From assembly GCA_947305775.1 (NCBI GenBank), contig CAMZEN010000016.1, positions 1 through 49,669 of the forward strand: a stretch of DNA of 49,669 bases, in the 5' to 3' direction. Positions 32,768 to 39,808 of this stretch are shown one piece after another; the stretch's first letter is position 1, and every line of letters starts with the position of its first letter. The DNA is from an uncultured Verrucomicrobiota bacterium (GTDB lineage: Bacteria > Verrucomicrobiota > Kiritimatiellia > RFP12 > UBA1067). The position numbers and the translations under genes are program-made. The notes below the pieces were generated by a model. That model searched no databases. It saw only the letters and a program-made list of their open reading frames with translations, and was not told the DNA's origin.

Positions 32768-34957
32768 ATGTCCAAAAAGAAGAACGAATCAGAACCGCCA
32801 AGCCTGTTCGACAACCTCGAAATGTTCAATGTGGACGGCGCTGGCCGTCAAGAGGAAGAAGCGCCCAAAAAGACTTCGCCAGCGCCGGCGGCAAGTCCGA
32901 AGACAGGGCTTACGGGCACAGGCCCGATGCGCGAACTATACGACTTCAACTTCCGTCAGTATTCGGCGTATGTAATATGTTCGCGCGCAATTCCCGCGAT
33001 CGAAGACGGTCTCAAGCCCGTTCAGCGGCGAATCATGCATTCCCTTTGGGAGAAGGACGACGGCAGGTTCACCAAGGTGGCCAACATCGTCGGCCATGCG
33101 ATGCAGTACCATCCTCACGGCGACGCGTCGATAGGCGATGCCATTGTCGTTCTCGCCAACAAGCTTTGGGGTGAAGGGAAGGGGTACCTGATTGACGGAC
33201 AGGGTAACTACGGCTCGCTATACACGGGCATGCCCCACGCCGCGACAAGGTACATCGAATGCCGCCTGACCGACCTCGCGCGCAAGGAGGTGTTCAACAA
33301 GAAGACGACCGTCTTCGTGCCTAATTACGACGGACGCAAGGAGGAGCCCGTATACCTGCCGGCCAAGATTCCGCTTCTTCTCATGATGGGCGCGGACGGC
33401 ATTGCGGTGGGCCTTTCAACGGCGATTCTGCCGCATAACTTCATTGAGCTACTCGAGGCCGAGATATGCATAATGCAGAAGAAGCCGTTCGATATCTATC
33501 CTGACTTCCAGCTGGGCGGCGTGATGGACGTCTCGGAGTATCAGGACGGTCTCGGCAAGGTGAAGGTGCGCGCGAAGATCGAGCCTGAGGACAAGTCGAA
33601 GCTCGTCATAACCGAACTGCCGTGGGGTGAGACGACCGACAGCCTTTCCGCGTCCATCGAAGACGCCATCAAGAAGAAGAAGGTTCAGATCAGGAAGATC
33701 CACGACCTGACGAGCGAATCGGTGCGCATCGAGCTGGAGCTTCAGACCGGCGCAAGCCAGGAAAAGACGATGACCGCGCTCTACGCCTTCACGAACTGCG
33801 AAAAGTCGATAGCATCGCGTCCGATCGTCCTGGACGACGGAAGGCCGCGCCTGATGTCCGTCAAGGACATCCTGCGCAAGAACGTCGAACGCCTCATGGC
33901 GCTTACGAAGCGCGAGCTTGAGATTCGCCTTGGCGAGCTCGACGACCTCTTCCATGCGCGCACGCTTGACCGGATATTCATCGAAGAGCGGATATACAAG
34001 CGCATCGAGAAGGAGAAGACGTACGAGGGCGTTCAGAAGACGGTGATGGACGGCTTCAAGCCGTTCAGGAGCGAACTGAGGCGCGATGTTACGCCTGAAG
34101 ACGTCGAGCGGCTGCTTAAGCTGCAGATTAGGCGCATTTCGCAGTTCGACATCGACAAGAACAGGCAGGAGATCGATGCCGTCAAGAAGGAGGAGAAGGA
34201 GGTCGGCGACAACCTCGTCCATCTGCGCGCGTTCGTCGTAAAGTACCTCAAGGGGCTCATCAAGGAGTACCAGAAGAAGTATCCGCGATGCACGAAGATC
34301 GCCAAGGCCGCCTTCAAGCAGGTGGATGTAAAGGCGATAACGGCGAGCGAACTCACGATCAAGTGGGACAAGGAGAACCACTATATCGGGTCCGGGATAA
34401 GGGGCGGCGACGAGCTGTTCAAGTGCTCTTCGCTTGACGAACTCATACTCGTATGGAAGGACGGACGCTTCAAGAAGGTCCTTCCGGACGAAAAGATATT
34501 CGTCGACAAGGATCTTCTCATGGTCCTCAGGTACGATCAGGAGAAAGACCGCGAAACGCGCGACTTCACCTGCGTATACGAAGAAGGGGGCTACGGCTTC
34601 AGCTACATCAAGCGATTCCGGTTCGGCGGACTGATCCGCAACAAGGAGTACCGCCTTGCGCCGGAGAAGCCAAAGTCGAAGATCCTCTTCTTCCAGGAGG
34701 GATGCCCCGACACGATCTACGTAAAGTTCAAGCCAGCGAAGGGACAGCGCATCAACCAGCAGTACTATCTGCCGAAGGAACAGGTTAAGCGCATAAGCTC
34801 CGAGACGGGCAAGCCCGAGGACCAGGACGTCGTCGCGATACGCAGCGCGAGCGCGAAGGGGAAGCAGCTTACGACAAAACCCATAGCCCGGATCGCAAGC
34901 GCAAAAGGCTCGTGGTGGGATGAATCCGAGACGCTTTCGAAGGGCGTTCTAGACTGA
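32768..34957 (+). CDS. DNA topoisomerase IV/gyrase subunit A (ParC-like)
   Basis: This type IIA topoisomerase breakage-reunion subunit has 729 residues. After a ~50-residue charged/Pro-rich leader, the catalytic core begins YDFNFRQYSAYVICSRAIPA. The helix-turn-helix has KPVQRRIMHSL, YHPHGDASIGDAIV follows, and the active-site Tyr lies in HAATRYIECRLT. Then come GIAVGLSTAILPHN and a long coiled-coil region. The C-terminal part lacks full GyrA-box repeats and the usual QRRGGKG motif, so a ParC-type enzyme or the alternate A subunit known in Bacteroidetes/Chlamydiae fits better than gyrase. The partner ATPase subunit (parE/gyrB) is not in the window. Confidence 0.87.
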   Translation: MSKKKNESEPPSLFDNLEMFNVDGAGRQEEEAPKKTSPAPAASPKTGLTGTGPMRELYDFNFRQYSAYVICSRAIPAIEDGLKPVQRRIMHSLWEKDDGRFTKVANIVGHAMQYHPHGDASIGDAIVVLANKLWGEGKGYLIDGQGNYGSLYTGMPHAATRYIECRLTDLARKEVFNKKTTVFVPNYDGRKEEPVYLPAKIPLLLMMGADGIAVGLSTAILPHNFIELLEAEICIMQKKPFDIYPDFQLGGVMDVSEYQDGLGKVKVRAKIEPEDKSKLVITELPWGETTDSLSASIEDAIKKKKVQIRKIHDLTSESVRIELELQTGASQEKTMTALYAFTNCEKSIASRPIVLDDGRPRLMSVKDILRKNVERLMALTKRELEIRLGELDDLFHARTLDRIFIEERIYKRIEKEKTYEGVQKTVMDGFKPFRSELRRDVTPEDVERLLKLQIRRISQFDIDKNRQEIDAVKKEEKEVGDNLVHLRAFVVKYLKGLIKEYQKKYPRCTKIAKAAFKQVDVKAITASELTIKWDKENHYIGSGIRGGDELFKCSSLDELILVWKDGRFKKVLPDEKIFVDKDLLMVLRYDQEKDRETRDFTCVYEEGGYGFSYIKRFRFGGLIRNKEYRLAPEKPKSKILFFQEGCPDTIYVKFKPAKGQRINQQYYLPKEQVKRISSETGKPEDQDVVAIRSASAKGKQLTTKPIARIASAKGSWWDESETLSKGVLD

Positions 34958-34965
34958 TTTGAAAA

Positions 34966-36156
34966 ATGCAGAACAAGCTTGGAGATTGGCAGATTGTACG
35001 TGAGATAGGCCGCGGTGCATATGGCGTGGTCTATCTCGCAACAGGGGCGGACGGAGAGCGTGCGGCAGTGAAGGTTTGCCGCCGCGACGAAATCGGTGAC
35101 GAGTGCTATGAGCGTGAGCTGCGAGGCTCTAAGCTCTATCGGTCTATCCCTTCGCAAGAGGGACTCGTCAGAATAAGAGACCACGTCGAGCTCGACTGGG
35201 GTTTCTACACTGTAATGGATCTTGCCGACAATGAGTTTGACAGCGTCTCTGAATCGTCGGCGGATTACCGCCCTAAGACGCTCGCCAGCGTAATAGAAGG
35301 CGAAAAAGCCTTGCCTCTCACAGAATGCGTCAAGCTGGCCCTGTCGCTTGCGAAGGGCCTTGCCGTGCTTCAGCGCCACCATCTTCTGCATCGCGACATC
35401 AAGCCTGGCAACGTGTTGTACGTCGGAGGGCGTCCTGTCCTCTCAGACCCCGGGCTCATAGTGGATCAATCCGATGCTGCTTCGCTTGTAGGAACGCCGG
35501 GATATGTTCCTCCGGAAAAGTTCACTGATGCCGCGAGCGACATCTACAGCCTCGGCCTTACGCTCAAGGCCGCGAGTTTCGGCCGACAGGTCGAAGACTT
35601 GGACAAGGGTCCTGCAATGGAGGCCGATGCCGATGCACCGCTCTTTCCCGTCTGGTGGCGAATCCTCAACAAAGCGACTGACCCGACCCCGTTCTGTCGC
35701 TACCAGTCGGCGAAGTCGCTGCTGAAAGATATTGAAAGACTCCAACGACGGATTATCATATGCTCCATCGCCAAGTCGCATATCGTCAGGGTCTTGCTTT
35801 CGGTTTTTACGATTGCCGTTGTCGTGTTCTTGGCATTCAGCATCAAAGCTGCCAACGATCAAAGACGTGTTGATATGGACAACCTAGTGCAAAATGCGGC
35901 AGAAGAGGCGAGAGCCGCGCAAGTAAGAAGCGCGTTTCGCGACACTTTCGACGGCATAAGCGAAGAGGAGTTGTCATTCTTGGTGGACATTGATAAAAGA
36001 GAAAACTTTGGCGGCAGTGTTTCAAATGAGGAAAAGGACAAGGCCAAAGCGATACGAAACAAGTATTCTGGCTTTGCCGAACTGCGTGATGCCTTGGACA
36101 GCGATCTAAATGATGCGATGGAGTCTCTAAATCAAGAATCCCTAAATGACTTATAG
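34966..36156 (+). CDS. Membrane-anchored Ser/Thr protein kinase
   Basis: A Hanks-type kinase of 396 residues. The glycine loop is GRGAYGVVY, the ATP lysine K36 (AVKV), the catalytic loop HRDIKPGN (H142, D144). The magnesium motif is D161-P162-G163 instead of DFG, and PPE replaces APE, so the metal Asp is kept and activity remains plausible. A membrane helix (~272-292) separates the cytoplasmic kinase from a ~100-residue charged, helical outer domain (ending DLNDAMESLNQESLNDL) that could be a sensor. The gene overlaps the ECF sigma gene by 11 bases; such kinase-sigma pairs are typical of PVC bacteria. No clear ribosome binding site precedes it. Confidence 0.88.
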   Translation: MQNKLGDWQIVREIGRGAYGVVYLATGADGERAAVKVCRRDEIGDECYERELRGSKLYRSIPSQEGLVRIRDHVELDWGFYTVMDLADNEFDSVSESSADYRPKTLASVIEGEKALPLTECVKLALSLAKGLAVLQRHHLLHRDIKPGNVLYVGGRPVLSDPGLIVDQSDAASLVGTPGYVPPEKFTDAASDIYSLGLTLKAASFGRQVEDLDKGPAMEADADAPLFPVWWRILNKATDPTPFCRYQSAKSLLKDIERLQRRIIICSIAKSHIVRVLLSVFTIAVVVFLAFSIKAANDQRRVDMDNLVQNAAEEARAAQVRSAFRDTFDGISEEELSFLVDIDKRENFGGSVSNEEKDKAKAIRNKYSGFAELRDALDSDLNDAMESLNQESLNDL

Positions 36157-36769
36157 GCACTTCAATAATGAAGCGACGCGCTCAAGCGTCATCAAAGCTG
36201 TAGCTGACACCGGGAACGAGGCTGCGTGGCAGAGGCTCTTCGACCTCTACGCCGGATTCGTGTTTTCGATTGCACGCTCGAAAGGGCTCAAGGAAGAAGA
36301 TGCCGATGACGTTGTGCAGGTTGTGTTCACCGATCTTGCGCGGAATCTGCCGGCGTTCCGGTACGACCGCGCGAAGGGCAAGTTCAGGTCGTATTTGACA
36401 GGACTGGTCCACTGGCGAGCAACGGACAAGCTGAAGGCCTGCAAGCGCGATGTCGAACTTATGGCGTCTTTCTGGGAGACCGCCAAGGCGGCGGCCGACG
36501 ACGATGGATTCTCCGAGCGCAAATGGCAGTCTGCCGCGCTGGAAGAGGCGCTTCGCCGCATCAAGCCTGATGTTCGTCCGGAACACTATGCGGCTTTCGT
36601 CGCGAGTGCAGTCGAGGGGCAGGATACCGAGACCGTCATGAAGCTCTACGGCTTATCGCGCGACAATCTCTATCAAATACGCAGGCGCCTCACCGCGAAA
36701 CTGCGCGCGACGGTTGCAGAGATACTCAAAGAGATGGACGCGCCAAATGCACCCGGTCCTCGGACTTGA
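36146..36769 (+). CDS. ECF-type RNA polymerase sigma factor
   Basis: This 207-residue sigma-70 family protein has region 2 (~25-95: LFDLYAGFVFSIARSKGLKE, DDVVQVVFTDLARNL, SYLTGLVHWRATDKLK) and region 4 with a helix-turn-helix near the end (TVMKLYGLSRDNLYQIRRRL). Regions 1.2, 3 and a classical anti-sigma gene are missing, as for ECF factors controlled by a linked Ser/Thr kinase. Its start overlaps the kinase gene by 11 bases, so the two are coupled. Its 3' end overlaps the convergent graspetide ligase gene by 44 bases. A role in controlling the neighbouring RiPP cluster is possible but only suggested by position. Confidence 0.87.
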   Translation: MTYRHFNNEATRSSVIKAVADTGNEAAWQRLFDLYAGFVFSIARSKGLKEEDADDVVQVVFTDLARNLPAFRYDRAKGKFRSYLTGLVHWRATDKLKACKRDVELMASFWETAKAAADDDGFSERKWQSAALEEALRRIKPDVRPEHYAAFVASAVEGQDTETVMKLYGLSRDNLYQIRRRLTAKLRATVAEILKEMDAPNAPGPRT

Positions 36770-37658
36770 TGGCGTCGGCGACCATTGATACGAGTCCGTG
36801 CTCGTTCTTCTCGTCGAGCCACGCCCACTGTCCGTTCGGGTTAAGCTCTAGAAACCACAGCTCGCCATCTTTGCGGATGAAGTCGAAGCGCCCGAATCTG
36901 TAGCCGGTTTCGTCCATGAATCCTTTGATGGCGCATTCGTCTTTTTGCGAAAGTTCGCATCGTGGCCATGCGCACGGGTTTTCAAAAATCGACTTACGGG
37001 AATCTTCGGCGTCGAACGAGTCTCGCGGTGCGCTTGCCGCAAACGTCTTGCCGTCGACATAGACTACGGTCACCTCCTCTTCGCCTTCTATCAATCTCTG
37101 CAAGAACCATGGATATGACAAGTCTAGGACGGAGGGGTCTACCTCTTTTACGAAGAATATCTTGTCGTTCCCGATAGGAGTCGCGGTCATGGACTTGGCT
37201 ACCCATCTGCCTTGCTTGAGTTCTGCGGGCAGTTTGCCATGGAAGAAATGCCATGGTGCGACGTGAAAATATTTTCCGGCGGCACGAAGCTGGCGGAGCT
37301 TTCCGTACTTGTCGTCCTTGCAGCGGACGAGCGCAACGAGGCCGCGAGCCTGGCACTCCCGGAAAAAATCCCTGAACAGTTCCCTTGTTTCCTCGCGCCG
37401 CCAGTTTTCAAGGCATCCAAAGCTGGGCACGTCTATGAAGTCGGTATACAGAGGTTTGCGGATGTAGAACGACGACAATGTGCCGTCATCGATTCTTTTG
37501 CCGGTGGTGTTTTCAGATATCCCGAAGCCGTCGGCATTGAAATCCCATGCGAAATCGGCAGGTCTGTCAATGTCGAAGCGCAGAACATTGTCCGCGTCAA
37601 ACTCTTTCATGAGGATATCGGTCGTAGTGTCCTGACTGCAGGTCGCGATGAATATCAT
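36726..37658 (-). CDS. Graspetide-type ATP-grasp ligase
   Basis: The 310-residue protein belongs to the ATP-grasp ligases that cyclise graspetides (microviridin MvdC/MvdD and relatives). These use ATP to join side-chain carboxylates of Asp/Glu to Thr/Ser hydroxyls or Lys amines of a precursor peptide. Family features: MIFIATCSQDTTTDIL at the start, FYIRKP (the RRP-like motif), a central WVAKSMTAT lysine strand, FLQRLIEGEEEVTVVYVDGK, and the terminal metal/ATP motif GRFDFIRKDGELWFLELNPN followed by GQWAWLDE. Lack of a D-Ala-D-Ala or RimK substrate domain supports this over other ATP-grasp enzymes. It follows the precursor gene by 82 bases, separated by a strong hairpin, and has no obvious ribosome binding site. 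Confidence 0.88.
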   Translation of the reverse strand: MIFIATCSQDTTTDILMKEFDADNVLRFDIDRPADFAWDFNADGFGISENTTGKRIDDGTLSSFYIRKPLYTDFIDVPSFGCLENWRREETRELFRDFFRECQARGLVALVRCKDDKYGKLRQLRAAGKYFHVAPWHFFHGKLPAELKQGRWVAKSMTATPIGNDKIFFVKEVDPSVLDLSYPWFLQRLIEGEEEVTVVYVDGKTFAASAPRDSFDAEDSRKSIFENPCAWPRCELSQKDECAIKGFMDETGYRFGRFDFIRKDGELWFLELNPNGQWAWLDEKNEHGLVSMVADAIKSEDRVHLARPSL

Positions 37659-37693
37659 GATTGAAAATAAGAGTGCTGGGGTTGCAAATCGAG

Positions 37694-37721
37694 GCCTGGG
37701 AACGGTTGCCCGTTCCCAGGC
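37694..37721 (-). promoter_or_regulatory. Perfect 12-bp hairpin between precursor and ligase genes
   Basis: Arms GCCTGGGAACGG and CCGTTCCCAGGC with a 4-base loop; on the transcribed strand the loop is GCAA, a GNRA tetraloop. It lies 20 bases after the precursor stop. No U-tract follows in the direction of transcription, so it is better read as an mRNA-stabilising or attenuating structure that lets the precursor be made in excess of the enzyme. Confidence 0.75.
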
Positions 37722-37740
37722 ACATTTGACTGTGGTTTTA

Positions 37741-37878
37741 TCAACCGAACGTGTTGGCGTCGTCTATAGTCCAATTTTGGCCTACGAAACTTGCCGTACC
37801 GGTTGTCATTGTCGTCAAGTTGCCGTCCCCGGCAGGCTTGAGACCTGAGATGCTGGTCGCTATGTCAGTTGGTGTCAT
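37741..37878 (-). CDS. Graspetide precursor peptide
   Basis: This is a 45-residue peptide between the exporter and ligase genes, too short to stand out by length alone. ATG 37878 is supported by AAAGGAG about 11 bases upstream; the frame remains open to 37989 but that part overlaps the exporter gene. Residues 1-20 (MTPTDIATSISGLKPAGDGN) would be the leader. The core region is Thr-rich: T22, T23, T25, T26, T28, S30, T37, followed by D39-D40 and a short tail ANTFG. Acidic residues after clustered Thr is the graspetide pattern. The core contains no Lys or Glu, so only ester (lactone) links from Thr/Ser to the two Asp would be possible. No double-Gly cleavage site is seen. Confidence 0.8.
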   Translation of the reverse strand: MTPTDIATSISGLKPAGDGNLTTMTTGTASFVGQNWTIDDANTFG

Positions 37879-37946
37879 TTTGTTGTTTTCTCCTTTGTTT
37901 TGGGTTAGCCAATGCATCGGACACCCGTCCGTTGCCCTCTTATATA

Positions 37947-39605
37947 CTAGGCATTCTCTGAAATCTGACAAGAAATAATTTCGTCGCACAAATTAATAAT
38001 CTCCTCGTCGTGGCTGACGAGTAGGATGATTCGGCCCGGAGCGAGTTTTCGAAGCAGAGTTTCAAAGGACGCTCGCGCCTTTGCGTCGAGATGATTGGTG
38101 ACTTCGTCCAGTACGAGCACGTTTGGATTGCGCACAAGGGCCCGAGCGATTGCGAGACGCTGCATTTCGCCGCCGGAGAGGGCCTGTCCCCGCAATCCAA
38201 GCCATGTGTCGAGTTTGGCTGGCAGCCGGGCAACCATTTCTTCAAGTCCGCTTGCTGCTACAGCCGCTTCTACATCCTCCGACCCAAACATTGGGTCTCG
38301 CAGCGTTATGTTATCGTAAATCGTGCCGGTTACAAACAGGCTATCTTGAAATACAATGCCTATTTTGCGCCTAAAAGCGCCTTCGTCGAGTGTTTTAAGC
38401 AACATCCCGTTGACGAGAATTTCGCCCGATTGCGGTTCAAGGGCGGCGGTGACCAGCTTGAGAAGGGTAGTCTTGCCCGTGCCGTTAGTACCGATTAACG
38501 CATATATTCTGCCTGCAAGGAAAGTTTTTGAGAAGTCCTGGATAACCGGACGGCCAGTCGCATTAGGATATGAAAATGTAATGTTGCGGAACTCAATGGT
38601 TTCGACACTGCCAATTCTTTTGCCGCTTCGTCTTGGCTCGGGATGCGAAAGTATCTCGTCGAGCGAGTCAATCCCCTCGCGGAGCGATGCGGACTCAGGA
38701 AGGAGGGATACGATTCCCTGAACGGACTGCATCGCCGCAAGGAACAAGAGCTGATAGACGACCACGTCTCCGACTGGGATGGCACCCTTAGCGGCAAGTG
38801 CGCCGGCAATGCCGAGCACCGCAATCTCGCCGATAACGAGAATTGCCCCGAGAATGGCGCCGAATGCGATTGTGAGCCTGTCCATGGCGCAGTTTCCGTC
38901 TTTGAGGTCGCCCAGCGCGTCACGCGGGGTATTGGCAAAACGGTATTCGACGTCAAGCGTACGGAGGAACGGGAGCGAGTGAAAGAAGTCAAAGAGTGTG
39001 GAAAATGAATTGTCGCTTCTCGTGCGCACCGAATGCGATGTTTGGGAGAATCGCCGCGCAAAAGGAAGGAATAAGCATATCGCGAGAGGGATGAACGCCA
39101 TGAAGGCGATTCCCAGCGCGGCAGATTGCGAATAGAGCGACGAACCGGCCGCGAACATGGTGACGACGGCTGCGAGAAAGCGCGGATAGAGCCCGCTGAC
39201 GAATCCGCCTACGGCATATGTGTCGCGCGTCAGCTTGGCCACGAGGTCTCCGTTGGCAAGAGAGGAAAGTTTGGAAGGGGAGAAGCCAAGGACGGCGTCG
39301 AGCGCACGTTTCTGCAGCAGCAGTTCCATATCTCTCGCCCGGGATGCGACGAGCCTCTGGAGGCATGGCGTCAGCGCAGCCCTGACGAGCAACAGCGCGG
39401 CAAGCAAGGCGAACGGACTTTCGGGCCTGGTTCCTTCTACAAGCGCATCGATGAAGCGACCAGTTGCAAACGGCACGGCTATTCCTGCGACTGTTTGCGC
39501 AACGAGAAGTGGCGAATAAACAAATACGATAATTGGCGACGAAAAGACCGTCTTCGCCAAAAACCTTGTGCGACTGAATATTCCAGATGTCTTGCTGTTT
39601 CCCAT
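37947..39605 (-). CDS. ABC exporter of the graspetide cluster
   Basis: This 552-residue half-transporter has six membrane segments in ~20-300 and an ATPase domain from ~320. Walker A is GTNGTGKTT, the Q-loop VFQD, the signature LSGGEMQRLAIARAL, Walker B VLVLDE, with H-loop LVSHDEE. It lacks the N-terminal C39 peptidase domain of bacteriocin exporters, consistent with a precursor without a double-Gly site; leader removal must be done by another protease. It forms a probable homodimer in the inner membrane and is placed 68 bases before the precursor gene on the same strand. Within a RiPP locus its job is likely export of the cyclised peptide and self-protection. Confidence 0.88.
   Translation of the reverse strand: MGNSKTSGIFSRTRFLAKTVFSSPIIVFVYSPLLVAQTVAGIAVPFATGRFIDALVEGTRPESPFALLAALLLVRAALTPCLQRLVASRARDMELLLQKRALDAVLGFSPSKLSSLANGDLVAKLTRDTYAVGGFVSGLYPRFLAAVVTMFAAGSSLYSQSAALGIAFMAFIPLAICLFLPFARRFSQTSHSVRTRSDNSFSTLFDFFHSLPFLRTLDVEYRFANTPRDALGDLKDGNCAMDRLTIAFGAILGAILVIGEIAVLGIAGALAAKGAIPVGDVVVYQLLFLAAMQSVQGIVSLLPESASLREGIDSLDEILSHPEPRRSGKRIGSVETIEFRNITFSYPNATGRPVIQDFSKTFLAGRIYALIGTNGTGKTTLLKLVTAALEPQSGEILVNGMLLKTLDEGAFRRKIGIVFQDSLFVTGTIYDNITLRDPMFGSEDVEAAVAASGLEEMVARLPAKLDTWLGLRGQALSGGEMQRLAIARALVRNPNVLVLDEVTNHLDAKARASFETLLRKLAPGRIILLVSHDEEIINLCDEIISCQISENA
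37961..37973 (-). promoter_or_regulatory. Repeated 13-bp element upstream of the precursor gene
   Basis: TCTTGTCAGATTT (minus strand) lies in the last codons of the exporter gene, 83 bases before the precursor start. The identical 13 bases recur upstream of the exporter gene. TTGTCA here could be a -35 paired with TATATA (19-bp spacer), giving the precursor its own promoter. Confidence 0.5.
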
Positions 39606-39634
39606 ACATAATTGCTATACGACACTTTTTGTAA

Positions 39635-39665
39635 AAATCTGACAAGATGTTCTTGTGTCAGATTT
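39635..39665. promoter_or_regulatory. Inverted repeat / 13-bp element upstream of the exporter gene
   Basis: Perfect 10-bp arms AAATCTGACA (39635-39644) and TGTCAGATTT (39656-39665) surround an 11-base spacer. The left half is the same 13-mer found before the precursor gene (TCTTGTCAGATTT on the minus strand). It ends 30 bases before the exporter start and sits where an operator or -35 region would be. Confidence 0.55.
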
Positions 39666-39760
39666 CTGTGCCACTCACGTATACAATGGTGTCATTAGGC
39701 AGTTTCAGGATGAGAGGGCCCGGACACCTTCGCTGAAAGCAACATACCGCCATGTGATTA

Positions 39761-39769
39761 TGCTATAAT
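39761..39769 (+). promoter_or_regulatory. Promoter of ettA
   Basis: TGC-TATAAT, an extended -10 with -10 box at 39764-39769; no good -35. GAAGGGAA precedes the start codon at 39809. Confidence 0.55.
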
Positions 39770-39808
39770 ATCCTGAATTTGAAGTTTGAGAGCAGAAGGG
39801 AATTGACC

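Noticed and set aside
37741..37989. An 82-residue version of the RiPP precursor
   Set aside because: The added N-terminal part overlaps the exporter gene, and the internal ATG at 37878 has a good ribosome binding site.
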